NCBI GenBank assembly: GCA_911728455.2
Contig: OU452233.1
Coordinates: 17,693,926-17,757,925 of the forward strand
Direction of reading: 5' to 3'
DNA: 64,000 nucleotides
Source of the DNA: Marthasterias glacialis
Taxonomy: Eukaryota > Echinodermata > Asteroidea > Forcipulatida > Asteriidae
Below are positions 10,428 to 21,492 of this stretch, in pieces; position 1 is the first letter of the stretch, and every line of letters starts with the position of its first letter. The translations under genes and the position numbers were made by a program. The notes beneath the pieces were generated by a model that saw nothing but the letters and a program-made list of their open reading frames with translations, had not been told where the DNA came from and did not search any database.

Positions 10428-13400
10428 CTACTCCTTCTTTTGTTTGACCTTGCAGCATTTTATGCTGCAGAAGTAACAAAATAACAAATTGGCAGCAATG
10501 GTCAGCATTGACACCAAGAAAAGACAAAAATAAACGTCGAGATAAACCAGCTCAAAGATCACATCATTGGCAGCAGGATTGAGATGATCGCTGCCAAACT
10601 CTGCCACGTGAATGATCCAATCAGCCACTGTCTCCGCTGGGGGTGACATTGACACGAGGTCACGAAGTATCCCGGATGCATGCAGCGCCCTCTCGCGGAA
10701 TCTAGACGAAATAAAGTTCATCGACAGAAAAATCTATTGATTAATATCATAATTGACTAAAACTTGGATGATTTGAAAGTTCTCTGTTGCAATATTTACG
10801 GTAATACAATTTTGTTTTTGTATGCGGTATTCATTTTAAACTCGGCCATTTATAAATGTTCTACCATAAATCAATTTTATTTGATGATATTGAATTTTCA
10901 TCCGAAAAGGTCCCCGGTAAATTTGGTTTTTATGCCATATTAATAATATTGATTACGAACAGCTGCTAAAGTTGAACTTACCGGGGTTCCTCAGCGACTG
11001 TTTTTATCGCCTCACTCAGTGAGTTTATGGTTACATCGGCCAATTCAAGGGACACGCCAAAACCACGGGCAACCACTTTGTCGATGTTGGAGAACTGATC
11101 TCCAAAGAGAGGTATACCGACAATCGGAAGCCCAGCCCAGGTTGCCTCCAGGACACTGTTCACTCCACAATGAGATATGAAGACTTTGGCGTTCTTGTGA
11201 TCTGGGGGAAAAAAGGTTAAAATGGCGTCAAATGCCGGAAGTACAGTGCTCCGTGTATGTCGTACCACTTGACCAGATTCGCCAGGTAGACCTTTTTGTG
11301 GATAAGTCGAGTTATCGTGACAATGCAATGTTTTATTGAAAATAAGAAGTCGACATACCATTGATAAAGCTGTGTTGGCCGGATAATATCAAGGCCAACC
11401 GACTTTTTATTTTAATTGAATCGTCTGTGGGCGAAACATACCACGACGAGCGGACATCTTAGTTTTATGAAGTCGCCTTGGCGAGATGAACTGTACCACG
11501 GTACATTGACTTCTTAGTTGCAGTAAACCGATAGATTACCATGTCATATCTTGCTGACTCCCGTAAGGAAGATCACAAATAGTGAAAATGTAAGTGTAGG
11601 ATGAATGAAATCACGTGGCGTCAGCGCCTTTTTATGCATTGCCATGTTCGATCGTCGATTATAACGTGAGTGAAAAATGCAAATGCGCCTGTGACATCAC
11701 GGAAACAGTATGTGGGTGTAGTAAGCGTGGGATTTATTTAGTTGGTGTCACGCAGGGTTTTAAGTGTCTATTGACTGGCTTCAAAATGACAATATCCAGC
11801 ATGCAACGCGGAAGCCTATTGCCGCCCATGAATAAAAACATATCTTATCGTGTGCGTACACGTTACTTATCTTGTACGTACAAGATAAGTCCAAACTTAT
11901 CGTGTACGTACACAATAATTTCCAACTTATCGTGTACGTACACGGTAAGTTACCATGCACCTACACGAGAAATATCGTGTACATACACGGTAAGTTGATG
12001 TGTTTACGTTGTACGCAATGTTCGTTTTCGTGGTTGACACTGTGATCAAATAGGGGTGTGGGTAAAGGGGGCGGGGCTACGAGTTCACGGAGTCTCTACT
12101 TACTCATGATCTGTGCAAGTGGTACCCACGTGACTACCTTGGTGTTGCTCCCAAAGGTTATTTTAGACGCGTCTCGAGTCGTCTGCCATAACACTTGATA
12201 AGGCACCAAAGCAAAGGCATCTGCAATCATTTGTGACGTGTGTCGTTCCAACGCGGTGACGTAGCCGCCAAGCGAGAAGATTACAAAACCGGCATGGGCC
12301 GTGTCTAGAAAAACTGCTACGTCATCGTCAACCTGACCAATAAAAGATACTGCATGGGAGGGATCCTACTAGATCCCGGATTTTTATATAAACCGCCAGT
12401 TTAACAAAAATTAGAGAATGAAATTTCAAGCAGAATCTGAATAAAAGCCAGAACCCATTTACAGTACGGCTATTGTCATCAAAACGTTTTTGAATCAGAT
12501 AAGTCTTATAGGTAAGTTCGCTTTAGGGTGTTCTGAGCAGTACTCAACATTTTGACTTGTCTTACGTCCTTGGTTGGTTATCGGAATGATTCAAACCGGT
12601 GAACTACAATGACATCTACAACTTACAACAAACAGGAACACAAATTGTACACTAGTTTGAAACTTACCGTTTCGTTGTCGAACGAACCAATAATTGGCGT
12701 AGAAAGGATCATGTTCGGGTAAAGAGGGCGGGGATATTCCAGTGGAAAATTCAAGTTGACTACAATTAACTTCGCTTGGCGAAATGATTGTAGCATACTG
12801 ATCTCTGGTTTGATGTTATATTTAGTCTTCAGTTGCTGGTAAGTTTTCATTACGTTCGAGTGAAAGTACTCCATTGCGGCATAGCTTAAGACATTTTGAA
12901 TTCTTTGGAAGAATGTCATTTTATCGGTGAATCTCGTGGACCATTCCGGAACGTAGGATGGATCCGCTGGGACACCGTAACTGAATTCAATAGAACAATG
13001 GAACATTTTACATGATTTGACATCACACACAAATGCTGGCTGTAATTGTTTTTACAAAAATGGTTTAAAAACTATATTTAAATTAATAAACTTACTACAA
13101 TTCGTTTTCTGCTGGTAGTGTGGGTAAATTGCTGCCTGTGACAAACGGTATATCCAACTTTTGCGCCAAGAGTGGAACGCAAAGCGTGGTAGAATCGCCA
13201 ACAAGCATGTCAAATTTCTCTGAAAGAAGCGTTTCTATGGTGACCGTGTCACCAAGCAGGTCATCACACATAGCAAAAAGGACATCGATGAGACCAGGTG
13301 TCCCAAAGATAATGGAATCGTAGACGAGGTTTAAGATGAAAAATGTGCCCCGTCTCTCGCCCCTGAGCGCTTGACGAGTCAAATTGGTAATTGCGTCGGC

Positions 13401-13712
13401 CTTATCCTTGTCCGTGAAACGCGATCTGTACATCACTGTCGAAAACCAGTCAGCGTCGCTTTTGTGAAGACGCCTGGGCTTTGAATCAACATGTAAAAAC
13501 GTTACCTGGTGACCCCGTTGGGCTAAAACTTGCCCGAACGGGGTGAAAAACCTGTAATGACTTCCGGATCCATCGGCTGGTAGAAATAACAACTTGTATA
13601 TTCTTGAGGGTTGGTTTACTCTCTCTGCGTTGCTGCTACTTGGTCTGACCAGTAAGCAACAAAGAACAACAACAACAACAACCGCTGATGAAAGTGACCT
13701 TAAGGATGCCAT
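10428..13712 (-). CDS. UDP-glucuronosyltransferase, copy 2 (5 exons, 561 aa)
   Basis: Coding exons: 13712-13096, 12980-12668, 12365-12104, 11201-10982, 10701-10428 (stop TAG), all in phase, 1686 bp. The last four exons have the same lengths as in copy 1 (313, 262, 220, 274 bp), and the introns are alignable, so this is a recent tandem duplicate. Exon 1 differs most: the signal peptide is MASLRSLSSAVVVVVVLCC and the acceptor-side segment reads ADGSGSHYRFFTPFG, keeping the GSH histidine. The UDP-sugar signature (ISHCGVNSVLEATWAG to GIPLFGDQ) and the C-terminal span are kept, and the tail KQKKE still fits KxKxx ER retrieval. Divergence concentrated in the acceptor half suggests a different acceptor range, which is an inference from the family's domain logic. 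Confidence 0.92.
11794..11996. repeat. Palindromic minisatellite element in UGT copy 2, same intron as in copy 1
   Basis: Starts with GAAGCCTATTGCCGCCCATGAATAAA and then holds about five copies of the TATCGTGTACGTACACGATA palindrome, some mutated. It occupies the intron between exons 3 and 4, as in UGT copy 1, so it predates the duplication, but the copy number differs and the right arm is largely missing. Confidence 0.7.
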
Positions 13713-14534
13713 CTTTGGATGGTGTCAGCGTTAAAGCCTGGCAAATCAGTTTATAAATGAATTGGAAATTCAACCCTTTGACCTTCTCTTTTGAGTTTAG
13801 GCTGACCTTACATACCATTTCACATTCAGACATGGACTTTGTGTCTATCAGTGATTATCTGAAAGCCAATGAATTTATTTAGTAGAGCACAATATCAAAC
13901 TTTTTATATCCTCACCAATGCTACGTTTTCGTGGAGGGATTGGCCAACTTGACTGCACAACCCAAACACAACACTCCTTTACTTTTATGTTATACATCCT
14001 TTATCTGTTGGACTTTGCATGCTTACCGGGTTAACCGATCAAACAGATTGGTCGACCGCCAAAATTCGTTTGTCTTTGTTAAATGTTTGCTACATTTGGA
14101 TGTGGACTATTTTAAATTGTCATACATTAAACCTTCGACATTGACGTATATTGAAATCAATAACTTCACAGAAATAAGCTTTATTAAAATAACTCAAATT
14201 GTGTTTAAAGTGGGGCTCTAGCGAGCTTTTACAAAACAAGTTATTACATTATTGTAACTAAGTAGACATCATATATAGCGATAAATTTTTTTTTTATATT
14301 TTAAAAAATTGTTTAGCGCTGGAAAATACCGTCCAAAAATGCACTCTTTCGAGCGGCCTTTGCAAACGAAAGTCAAAACGGCTCACAGCGCTAATTGTAT
14401 GCTAATGATATGCCTATGACCCCTTGACGTCACTGTATCCCCACACACACTTTCTGGACTGCATGCACTGTACGTCCGTGTACGTTTACACACACACAAA
14501 TCGAAAAAAATTCCTTCTGGTTTTCGCGGTTTTT
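13713..14534. other. Upstream region of UGT copy 2
   Basis: The first ~130 bases upstream of the start resemble the upstream flank of copy 1 and probably hold the duplicated promoter and 5' UTR. The rest is AT-rich with no recognised gene. Confidence 0.35.
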
Positions 14535-14885
14535 TCATCTACACCAACACTGGGTAAAACGTGTGGTTGATGAGATCGACGACTTGACTAAGTTCTGTAT
14601 ATAAAATAATGTACGATCACTATCACGGCGCTTACCAGTCGGTGTCAGACGATCTGTATCTTCACAGCGAAGAGGAGCGTCTGCGGCTTCCTGGGCGTCC
14701 CCGGGCTCGGCTCCGCCAACCGGCGGTCGTCGGCTTGAAGCAATAAGGTTCAACACCGCAAACAACCACTGCTGGACCAGCCGCACCGCGGGGCACTTCA
14801 AGTTCACTCACGTCGTGTTGTTCAGCCCCACCAACTTCTCTCAAATCGCTGGACGCACCGACTCAGAAGAGTCGCCCATGTTACT
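14535..14885 (-). other. GC-rich block, possible exon remnant
   Basis: A distinctly GC- and CpG-rich stretch in AT-rich surroundings. On the minus strand one frame reads a short acidic-to-proline segment containing GVEPYCFKP, another reads EPGDAQEAADAPLRCEDTD up to a good donor (ACTG|GTAAGC at about 14636). This could be a first exon or a transposon gene fragment resembling EPYxFEP proteins. No full frame is open and no partner exon was found. Confidence 0.2.
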
Positions 14886-14891
14886 GCTGGT

Positions 14892-16505
14892 TATTAGGTG
14901 TTCGGGCACTCAGCCCGGAACACCTATTGATTTTGTTCGGTTTTTTTTTTTTTTTTTTTTAATACTTCTTATTCTTCTTCTAACCGAACGTTGTCCGCTA
15001 ACAAATGCACACTACTTATAGTCACACAAACTTCAAACTTCACACACAGTTAGAACTTCACTAGGACAGGAAACCGTTTGAGTGACGTCATGATGACGTC
15101 ATCGGGTGTCGAATTACATTAAATCAAAGTTTATTATTTCAAAAAATCATAACTCCTGAAGTACACAATGGATTTTTACAATCTATACATCATCGGAAAG
15201 GTCATTCAAAACTGCGTAAACGCTCCACAGACATGCCCCCAATTTGACCTTGTCTTCCGGTTCAAACCGGAAGTTGAAAATTTTTGAAAATTTCAAAAAA
15301 TCATATTTTAAGAAGTACTTATCACATGATCACAAATCTTGCATCAGATTGTAGAGAATTGAGTCTTCTCAAACTTTTGCATTGGAGTGACACCATTTTG
15401 ACCTTTACTTCCGGTTCAAACCGGACGTTTAACGCAAATCGATTGTCCGTGTGCGTTCAAGCGTGTCCAACATTGCTGTACAAAATCCAATGCCATTATA
15501 CATGTACACGTGTGTGTGTGCCTGGCTGTGTGACATCGATGCCCCATTGCTATGCACATTAACCACACGTTGTTCTTAGTCTCTTCTCAAGGTGCATACT
15601 CCACGCTTTGTTAGTCTTTAATACAGGGCTTATTTAAACATTTAAAAATCAACAAAAAATCAACCGTTTGAGGTATGAACATAATTCTTTCGACAAATGT
15701 CAAGGTAAGGGAGGGTCTTTCTTTATGACACAAAAAGTGACCTCTGTGACATCTACTTCCGGTCAAACCGGAAGTAGCTTTTTATATAAAATTGCTAAGA
15801 GCTAGGAACATGATTCTTTCACCAAATACCAAGGTTAGGAAAGGTCATTCTCTGTTGCACATTGGGTGACCTCTATGACCTCTATTTCCGTTCAAACCGG
15901 AAGTAGCTCCTCATGTAAAAGTGGTTAGAGTTAGGAACAAGATTATTTCGATAAATATCAAGGTTAGGGAAGGTCTTCATTTGTGAAACGTTAAGTGACC
16001 TTTGTGACATCTACTTCCGGTAAAACCGGAAGTAGCTCTTTATTTAAAAATGGTGAGAGCTAGGAACATGATTCTTTCACCACATACCAAGGTTAGGGAG
16101 GGTCCTTCTCTGTTGCACATTGGGTGACCTCTGTGACCTCTACTTAAGATCAAACCGGAAGTAGCTCCTCATTTATGCATGGTAAGAGCTAGGAACATGA
16201 TTCTTTCACCAAATACCAAGGTTAGGGAAGGTCCTTCTTTGTCACACATTGCGTGACCTCTCTGAACTCTACTTCCGGTCAAACCGGAAGTACCTCCTCA
16301 TTTAAAAGTGGTTAGAAATTCCTGTCCAAACCGGATGTTCAAATTAAATATTGTATTATAAACCTCAATTTAACGTATGTTTTTCTTCATATTTTCTTAA
16401 ATATAAGTTGGATTAACTTTTAATTTCATTTAACTTTTAACACATAAAATATTTTTTATACATCACACTCCGAACACCTAGTTTTTGTGATGCCACAAAA
16501 ACTAA
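14892..16505 (-). mobile_element. Helentron/HINE-like element, unit C (inverted)
   Basis: Same family as 5175-8373 in the opposite orientation. It begins on the plus strand with the terminal hairpin AGGTGTTCGGGC...GCCCGGAACACCT at 14895-14925 and a T-run, followed by the conserved flank and several sub-repeats of the form CTTCCGGTCAAACCGGAAG at ~130-bp spacing (about 15765-16295). It ends near CCGAACACCTAGTTTTTGTG at about 16470. No coding capacity was seen. Confidence 0.6.
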
Positions 16506-17792
16506 TTTCTATTTTTTTTTTTTTTAATACTTCTTCTCACCGAACGTTGTCCGCTAACAAATGCACATTGCTTAAAGTCACACAAACTTCAAACTTCACA
16601 CACAGTTAGAACTTCACTAGGACAGGAAACCGTTTGAGTGACGTCATGATGACGTCATCGGGTGTCGAATTACATTAAATCAAATTTTATTATTTCAAAA
16701 AATCATAACTCCTGAAGTACACAATGGATTTTTACAATCTATACATCATCGGAAAGGTCATTCAAAACTGCGTAAACGCTCCACAGACATGACCCCAATT
16801 TGACCTTGTCTTCCGGTTCAAACCGGAAGTTGAAAATTTCAAAAAATCATATTTTAAGAAGTACTTATCACATGATCACAAATCTTGCATCAGATTGTAG
16901 AGAATTGAGTCTTCTCAAACTTTTGCATTGGAGTGACACCATTTTGACCTTTACTTCCGGTTCAAACCGGACGTTTAACGCAAATCGATTGTCCGTGTGC
17001 GTTCAAGCGTGTCCAACATTGCTGTACAATGCCAATGCCATTATACATGTACACGTGTGTGTGTGTGCCTGGCTGTGTGACAACGATGCCCCATTGCTAT
17101 GCACATTAACCACACGTTGTTCTTAGTCTCTTCTCAAGGTGCATACTCCACGCTTTGTTAGTCTTTAATACAGGGCTTATTTAAACATTTAAAAATCAAC
17201 AAAAAATCAACCGTTTGAGGTATGAACATAATTCTTTCGACAAATGTCAAGGTAAGGGAGGGTCTTTCTTTAAGACACAATAAGTGACCTCTGTGATATC
17301 TACTTCCGGTCAAACCGGAAGTAGCTTTTTATATAAAATTGCTAAGAGCTAGGAACATGATTCTTTCACCAAATACCAAGGTTAGGAAAGGTCATTCTCT
17401 GTTGCACATTGGGTGACCTCTATGACCTCTACTTAAGATCAAACCGGAAGTAGCTCCTCATTTATGCATGGTAAGAGCTAGGAACATGATTCTTTCACCA
17501 AATACCAAGGTTAGGGAAGGTCCTTCTTTGTCACACATTGCGTGACCTCTCTGAACTCTACTTCCGGTCAAACCAGAAGTACCTCCTCATTTAAAAGTGG
17601 TTAGAAATTCCTGTCCAAACCGGATGTTCAAATTAAATATTGTATTATAAACCTCAATTTAACGTATGTTTTTCTTTATATTTTCTTAAATATAAGTTGG
17701 ATTAACTTTTAATTTCATTTAACTTTTAACACATGAAATATTTTTTATAAATCACACTCCGAACACCTAGTTTTTGTGATGCCACAAAAACT
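16506..17792 (-). mobile_element. Helentron/HINE-like element, unit D (inverted)
   Basis: Direct neighbour of unit C and nearly identical to it, but with fewer ~130-bp sub-repeats, so sub-repeat number varies between copies. It ends with the same CCGAACACCTAGTTTTTGTG at about 17759. Its (GAA)n tract is reduced to a short AATACTTCTTCTC. Confidence 0.6.
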
Positions 17793-18204
17793 CATTTCTA
17801 GTTTCGTATTAAAGTTGTACACATGTATATGTATTATACAAGCAGAATGTTCAATACACAGACGTGTTGAATACAGTACTCGTCCAATCGATCGTGCACT
17901 GAACCAAATACAAGCCAACTTACCCACAAAATTAGGCTTAACAAAACCCCAAAATTCCTTGAAATAAACAATTTTAAATCGCTCCCTGGTTATGTGTGTG
18001 TTGACTTTCAAGTTAAAAAGTCAACCCCCGGTTTACAAGTCTGGTACCACAGCTGCTTTTCAAATCAATGCTATAAGCCTTATGCAGTTGAGCCATGTTG
18101 TTGCTGTGTGTCACGTACTTAATGTTTTTTTTCTGAGTAGATATGCTCCATGCTCGATATGATGTCTTACAACAACATACGTATTTTGTGCCACAGCGAA
18201 TATT

Positions 18205-18433
18205 CACGAGCAAAAGGCCGCAACGTGAATAAAAAATACTCCTCTTATCGTGTACGTACACAATAACTGTCATGTACGTACACGATAACTGTCATGTACT
18301 TACACGATAACTTTACATGTTAACTATCGTCGTGCACGATAATTATAATGTACGTACACGATAATTATTATGTACGTACACGATAACTATCATGTACGTA
18401 CACGATAACTATCATGTACGTACACGATAACTT
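18205..18433. repeat. Third palindromic minisatellite element
   Basis: The left arm AAAGGCCGCAACGTGAATAAA is followed by about eight copies of the 20-bp palindrome TATCGTGTACGTACACGATA and variants (such as TCATGTACGTACACGATAAC). It is not inside a recognised gene. Confidence 0.7.
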
Positions 18434-18568
18434 TGGACTGTTAAGTGCGGCGTGGCACCCCGTCTCCACACGTGTACACCGCTGTGGAGATCATTGGTAT
18501 ACACAGAACAAGCAGTCTACTTCATGTCTCACCGGTGCCTCGACCTCACACATTTATCGAATACCTAT

Positions 18569-18662
18569 ATAATAGTTGTCGTGTACGTACACGATTTATC
18601 GTGTGCGTACATAACATGATATTTATCGTGTACGTACATGATAGTTATCGTGTTTGTACACT
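18569..18662. repeat. Short fourth palindromic array
   Basis: Three to four copies of the same palindrome (GTCGTGTACGTACACGAT, TATCGTGTACGTACATGATA and others), 140 bp from the previous array and without clear inverted arms. Confidence 0.65.
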
Positions 18663-20280
18663 GGCGTGCTGGGGTAAAGAGCATCGAGCAAGGCTTGTCA
18701 AGTGTTGTTTTTACGGTCGACAAGTAACTCGGTATTAATATATTCATTGCTTAACATCTATTTAAAGTGGCAGTGGATTGATTTTTCCTTGATACAACTT
18801 AAAGTTTCTAATTGCTTATGTTTTGAAATGTTTCCTGTCTAAATGCTTGTTCGAACCTTTTTCCAAAACAATTTTATTTTTGGTCCCTCCCTCAGTCTAG
18901 CCTTTTCCACATCCACATTTTACATTTCTAAAGTTTTCTTAATTCTTGTGCATTTTATTGTGCTATTCATTGAATTGTGCGGAAAGAAATACAAAACAGT
19001 AATAATAGAGCTTCCTAATAAGGTGGTCTTGGATCTATTTGAGCTTCACTGCCGGTAGTTTTGGTGTTTTTTTTGTACTTTTATGCTTAATAGTGGGGCG
19101 GATAGGGGAAAATATATGGAGGAATTATGCCTTTGATGATACCAGCATGGAATTTGGCACGCAGTCGGAGTATTCCACGAGAAAGATATTTGGATACAGA
19201 GCCATCGCATATGTCCTTCAAAAGATTATAGGTTGATTATGTTGACAAGCAATTGCAGCCATTTTGACATAATTTTGAAATGCTATAATTAGATTCAACT
19301 GGCATAAATTAAAAGCCGATTGCAAAACCGGAAAAGGGGTAGCTATTCAAAAGATATTTTCCATATCGATCTTGAACATCATCAATGCATTTAAACAAGG
19401 ACAAGCTGCAGTGCTGAAACCTTGACGTTGTCACGAAGAAAAACACCCTCCGAGCTTAATACAGTATTAAAGGGAAAGTGTATCATTTTTGTTTTTGTTT
19501 TGAGTAAATTCATGCGTATTCTGGTAGTTTTCCAACCATCGATCCTGTTACAAAATGTCATCAAATTAGCAAAAACAATGATCGGGGATTTTGTTCTCGT
19601 TCATAAATCATGATTACGGAAATCGTGTTAAAGGTATAAAATATAGGGAAGCTGATAGTGCAGTGTTCTTACTTTGTGTGATTCAATGGGTGGCAGTCAT
19701 TTCGCCCCCTCGCAAAGTCGTCCCTCGCAAAGTCGCCCCCTGACACGGTCGCCTCAATGAAAAAAAAAAAAAAAAAAAACGTGAAAGTTTGGGCTCAATC
19801 TGTTGCCTGGGTCACTGCAGGAGAAAATAGTGAAAGCCCATCGCACACACTTTTCAGCATGTGAACGCATTGTCCTTAATTTCGATTGTTACAATCGAAA
19901 TTAAAAACGGGGTCTTCAAATTCTATGTTTTCGACTCTGACAGAGTTTCAGACAGAAATATTTCTATAGAAGATTGGTACTGGTATGAACTTCATAGCCA
20001 GTACGTGTTTCAGACTGGTACTAATAACAAAATAATCGATGAACACAAATCCTGTATTCTACCTCTAACGTTTAAGTAATGGTGATTTGAAGTGTGGGAA
20101 GGTATAACACTCTGCTCGTCTTTCTCCTGAAGACGAACAGAATATATACTGCTCGAAACGTCGACACCACACCGGCTTTTTTCAGAGCCGCCACTCTTAA
20201 AATTTGTCGATTGAAATTTACTCTATTCGATTGTAACTGTATGGACAAACTGCAAAAGATTTGTCCCTGGCCTCAATCGA
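18663..20280. other. AT-rich spacer
   Basis: No gene was recognised. It contains CGCCCCCTCGCAAAGTCG-type short repeats at about 19705-19755, an A-run at about 19759-19779, and a hammerhead-like motif at about 20126-20167 (see findings). Confidence 0.4.
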
Positions 20281-20283
20281 AAA

Positions 20284-20394
20284 GAGTGATTTTCAATCTA
20301 ATTAGAGTGAGTTTCAATCTAACTTAGAGTGATTTTCAATCTAACTTAGAGTGATTTTCAATCTAATTAGAGTGATTTTCAATCTAACTTAGAG
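20284..20394. repeat. 22-bp tandem repeat
   Basis: Five consecutive copies of AGAGTGATTTTCAATCTAAC-type units with an alternating ATT/CTT ending. Confidence 0.9.
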
Positions 20395-21051
20395 ATGTAT
20401 ATGAATTTACCTGCAAGTGTACTAGTTTACTAGAGTTACTTAATATCCTCACACCGTGCAAAGGTTCAAACGTCACTCACGTTAGCCTGATTGTAATAAA
20501 CGTCGATTTTTTTCTTCTTCAAATTTGCTTATTTTTTACCAACCTGTTCTGTAGCCTTTTTATGTCGACATGTAACTTGGTTGACGAGCTCATTAATGAG
20601 GCAGTTGATCTATTTTTTTGTGCTTCACTACCAGGATACACATTGTGAAAGGTCACATCAATGTAGATAGCCCCTACCGACATCATCCCCGTGGTCTACT
20701 GACATTAAAGACCTTGACATATAAATTATGTCGTAAAGGGTAACACAATAGGTGTTTTTAGAGAGATTGTTATGCTTCAACGCGATTAGTTTTTCACACA
20801 TCTACATTGTGCGGTAGATATATTCCTGAAGGTCATGATTACTGCATATTTGTGTTTTAATATTTGTAATAGTAATTTTCTTTCCTCTCTGAAATTAATT
20901 TAAGGCACAAATCAGGGTCTGTCGCATTTTTAAGGTTGGACGCCGGGTTACATCAAACATAAAATAGGCCAAGTTTGAATAACCGGCATTGAATAACCGG
21001 CATTGTAACCTTGGTTACAATGGAAGGGAAAGGGGGTAGATATTTGGATGA

Positions 21052-21266
21052 CGGCGGCGTAGCCAGAATTTTTTCAATGGGGGGATGGGCACGGGGGAGC
21101 GTGGTTTTCAGTTGGTGGGGGGGGGGCAGGGTCCATGTTTTATTTAATGAATTACATGCATCTAGATTGTTTTCATTGGGGGCACCTGGGGGCGCTGAGA
21201 GTTTATGGGGAGGCACGTGCCCCCAGCCCCTCCCTCCCCCCCCCCCACCCAGTGGCGACGCCGCTG
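21052..21266. mobile_element. hAT-type MITE upstream of apextrin copy 1
   Basis: Ends CGGCGGCGTAGCCAG and GGCGACGCCGCTG are flanked by an 8-bp target duplication (TTGGATGA on the left, TTGGATGG on the right). The interior is G/C-homopolymer rich. The paralogous copy is at 29265-29500. Confidence 0.7.
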
Positions 21267-21492
21267 TTGGATGGAACCAAGTGGTTTCTCAGTGTTAATG
21301 AATCGTGCTGGTACCCGGCGACGATGAGGACTCGGTCCGGCTGTACTGCTTCGGATACTTGCATGGTGTGCGTGGCGTAGTTTGCAAAAAACACACAAGA
21401 GCACGAAGTTACTGATCGAGGCGGCATAGACACGCGGGCGAAGATTTGATCACTGATAGTTGAGCTCCCGTCTGTCATTACGTTATACAATT

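Noticed and set aside
14662..14844. Arg/Gly-rich minus-strand peptide as a gene
   Set aside because: Short frame driven by high GC with no downstream exon found; kept only as a low-confidence GC-rich block.
19861..20079. 72-residue frame with aromatic-rich segment (EDWYWYELHSQY)
   Set aside because: Isolated, no splice partners, no recognised family; chance is the simplest explanation.
21460..21492. Upstream in-frame ATG of apextrin copy 1
   Set aside because: Starting at 21493 places the signal peptide at the N terminus and matches copy 2, where the upstream ATG is absent.
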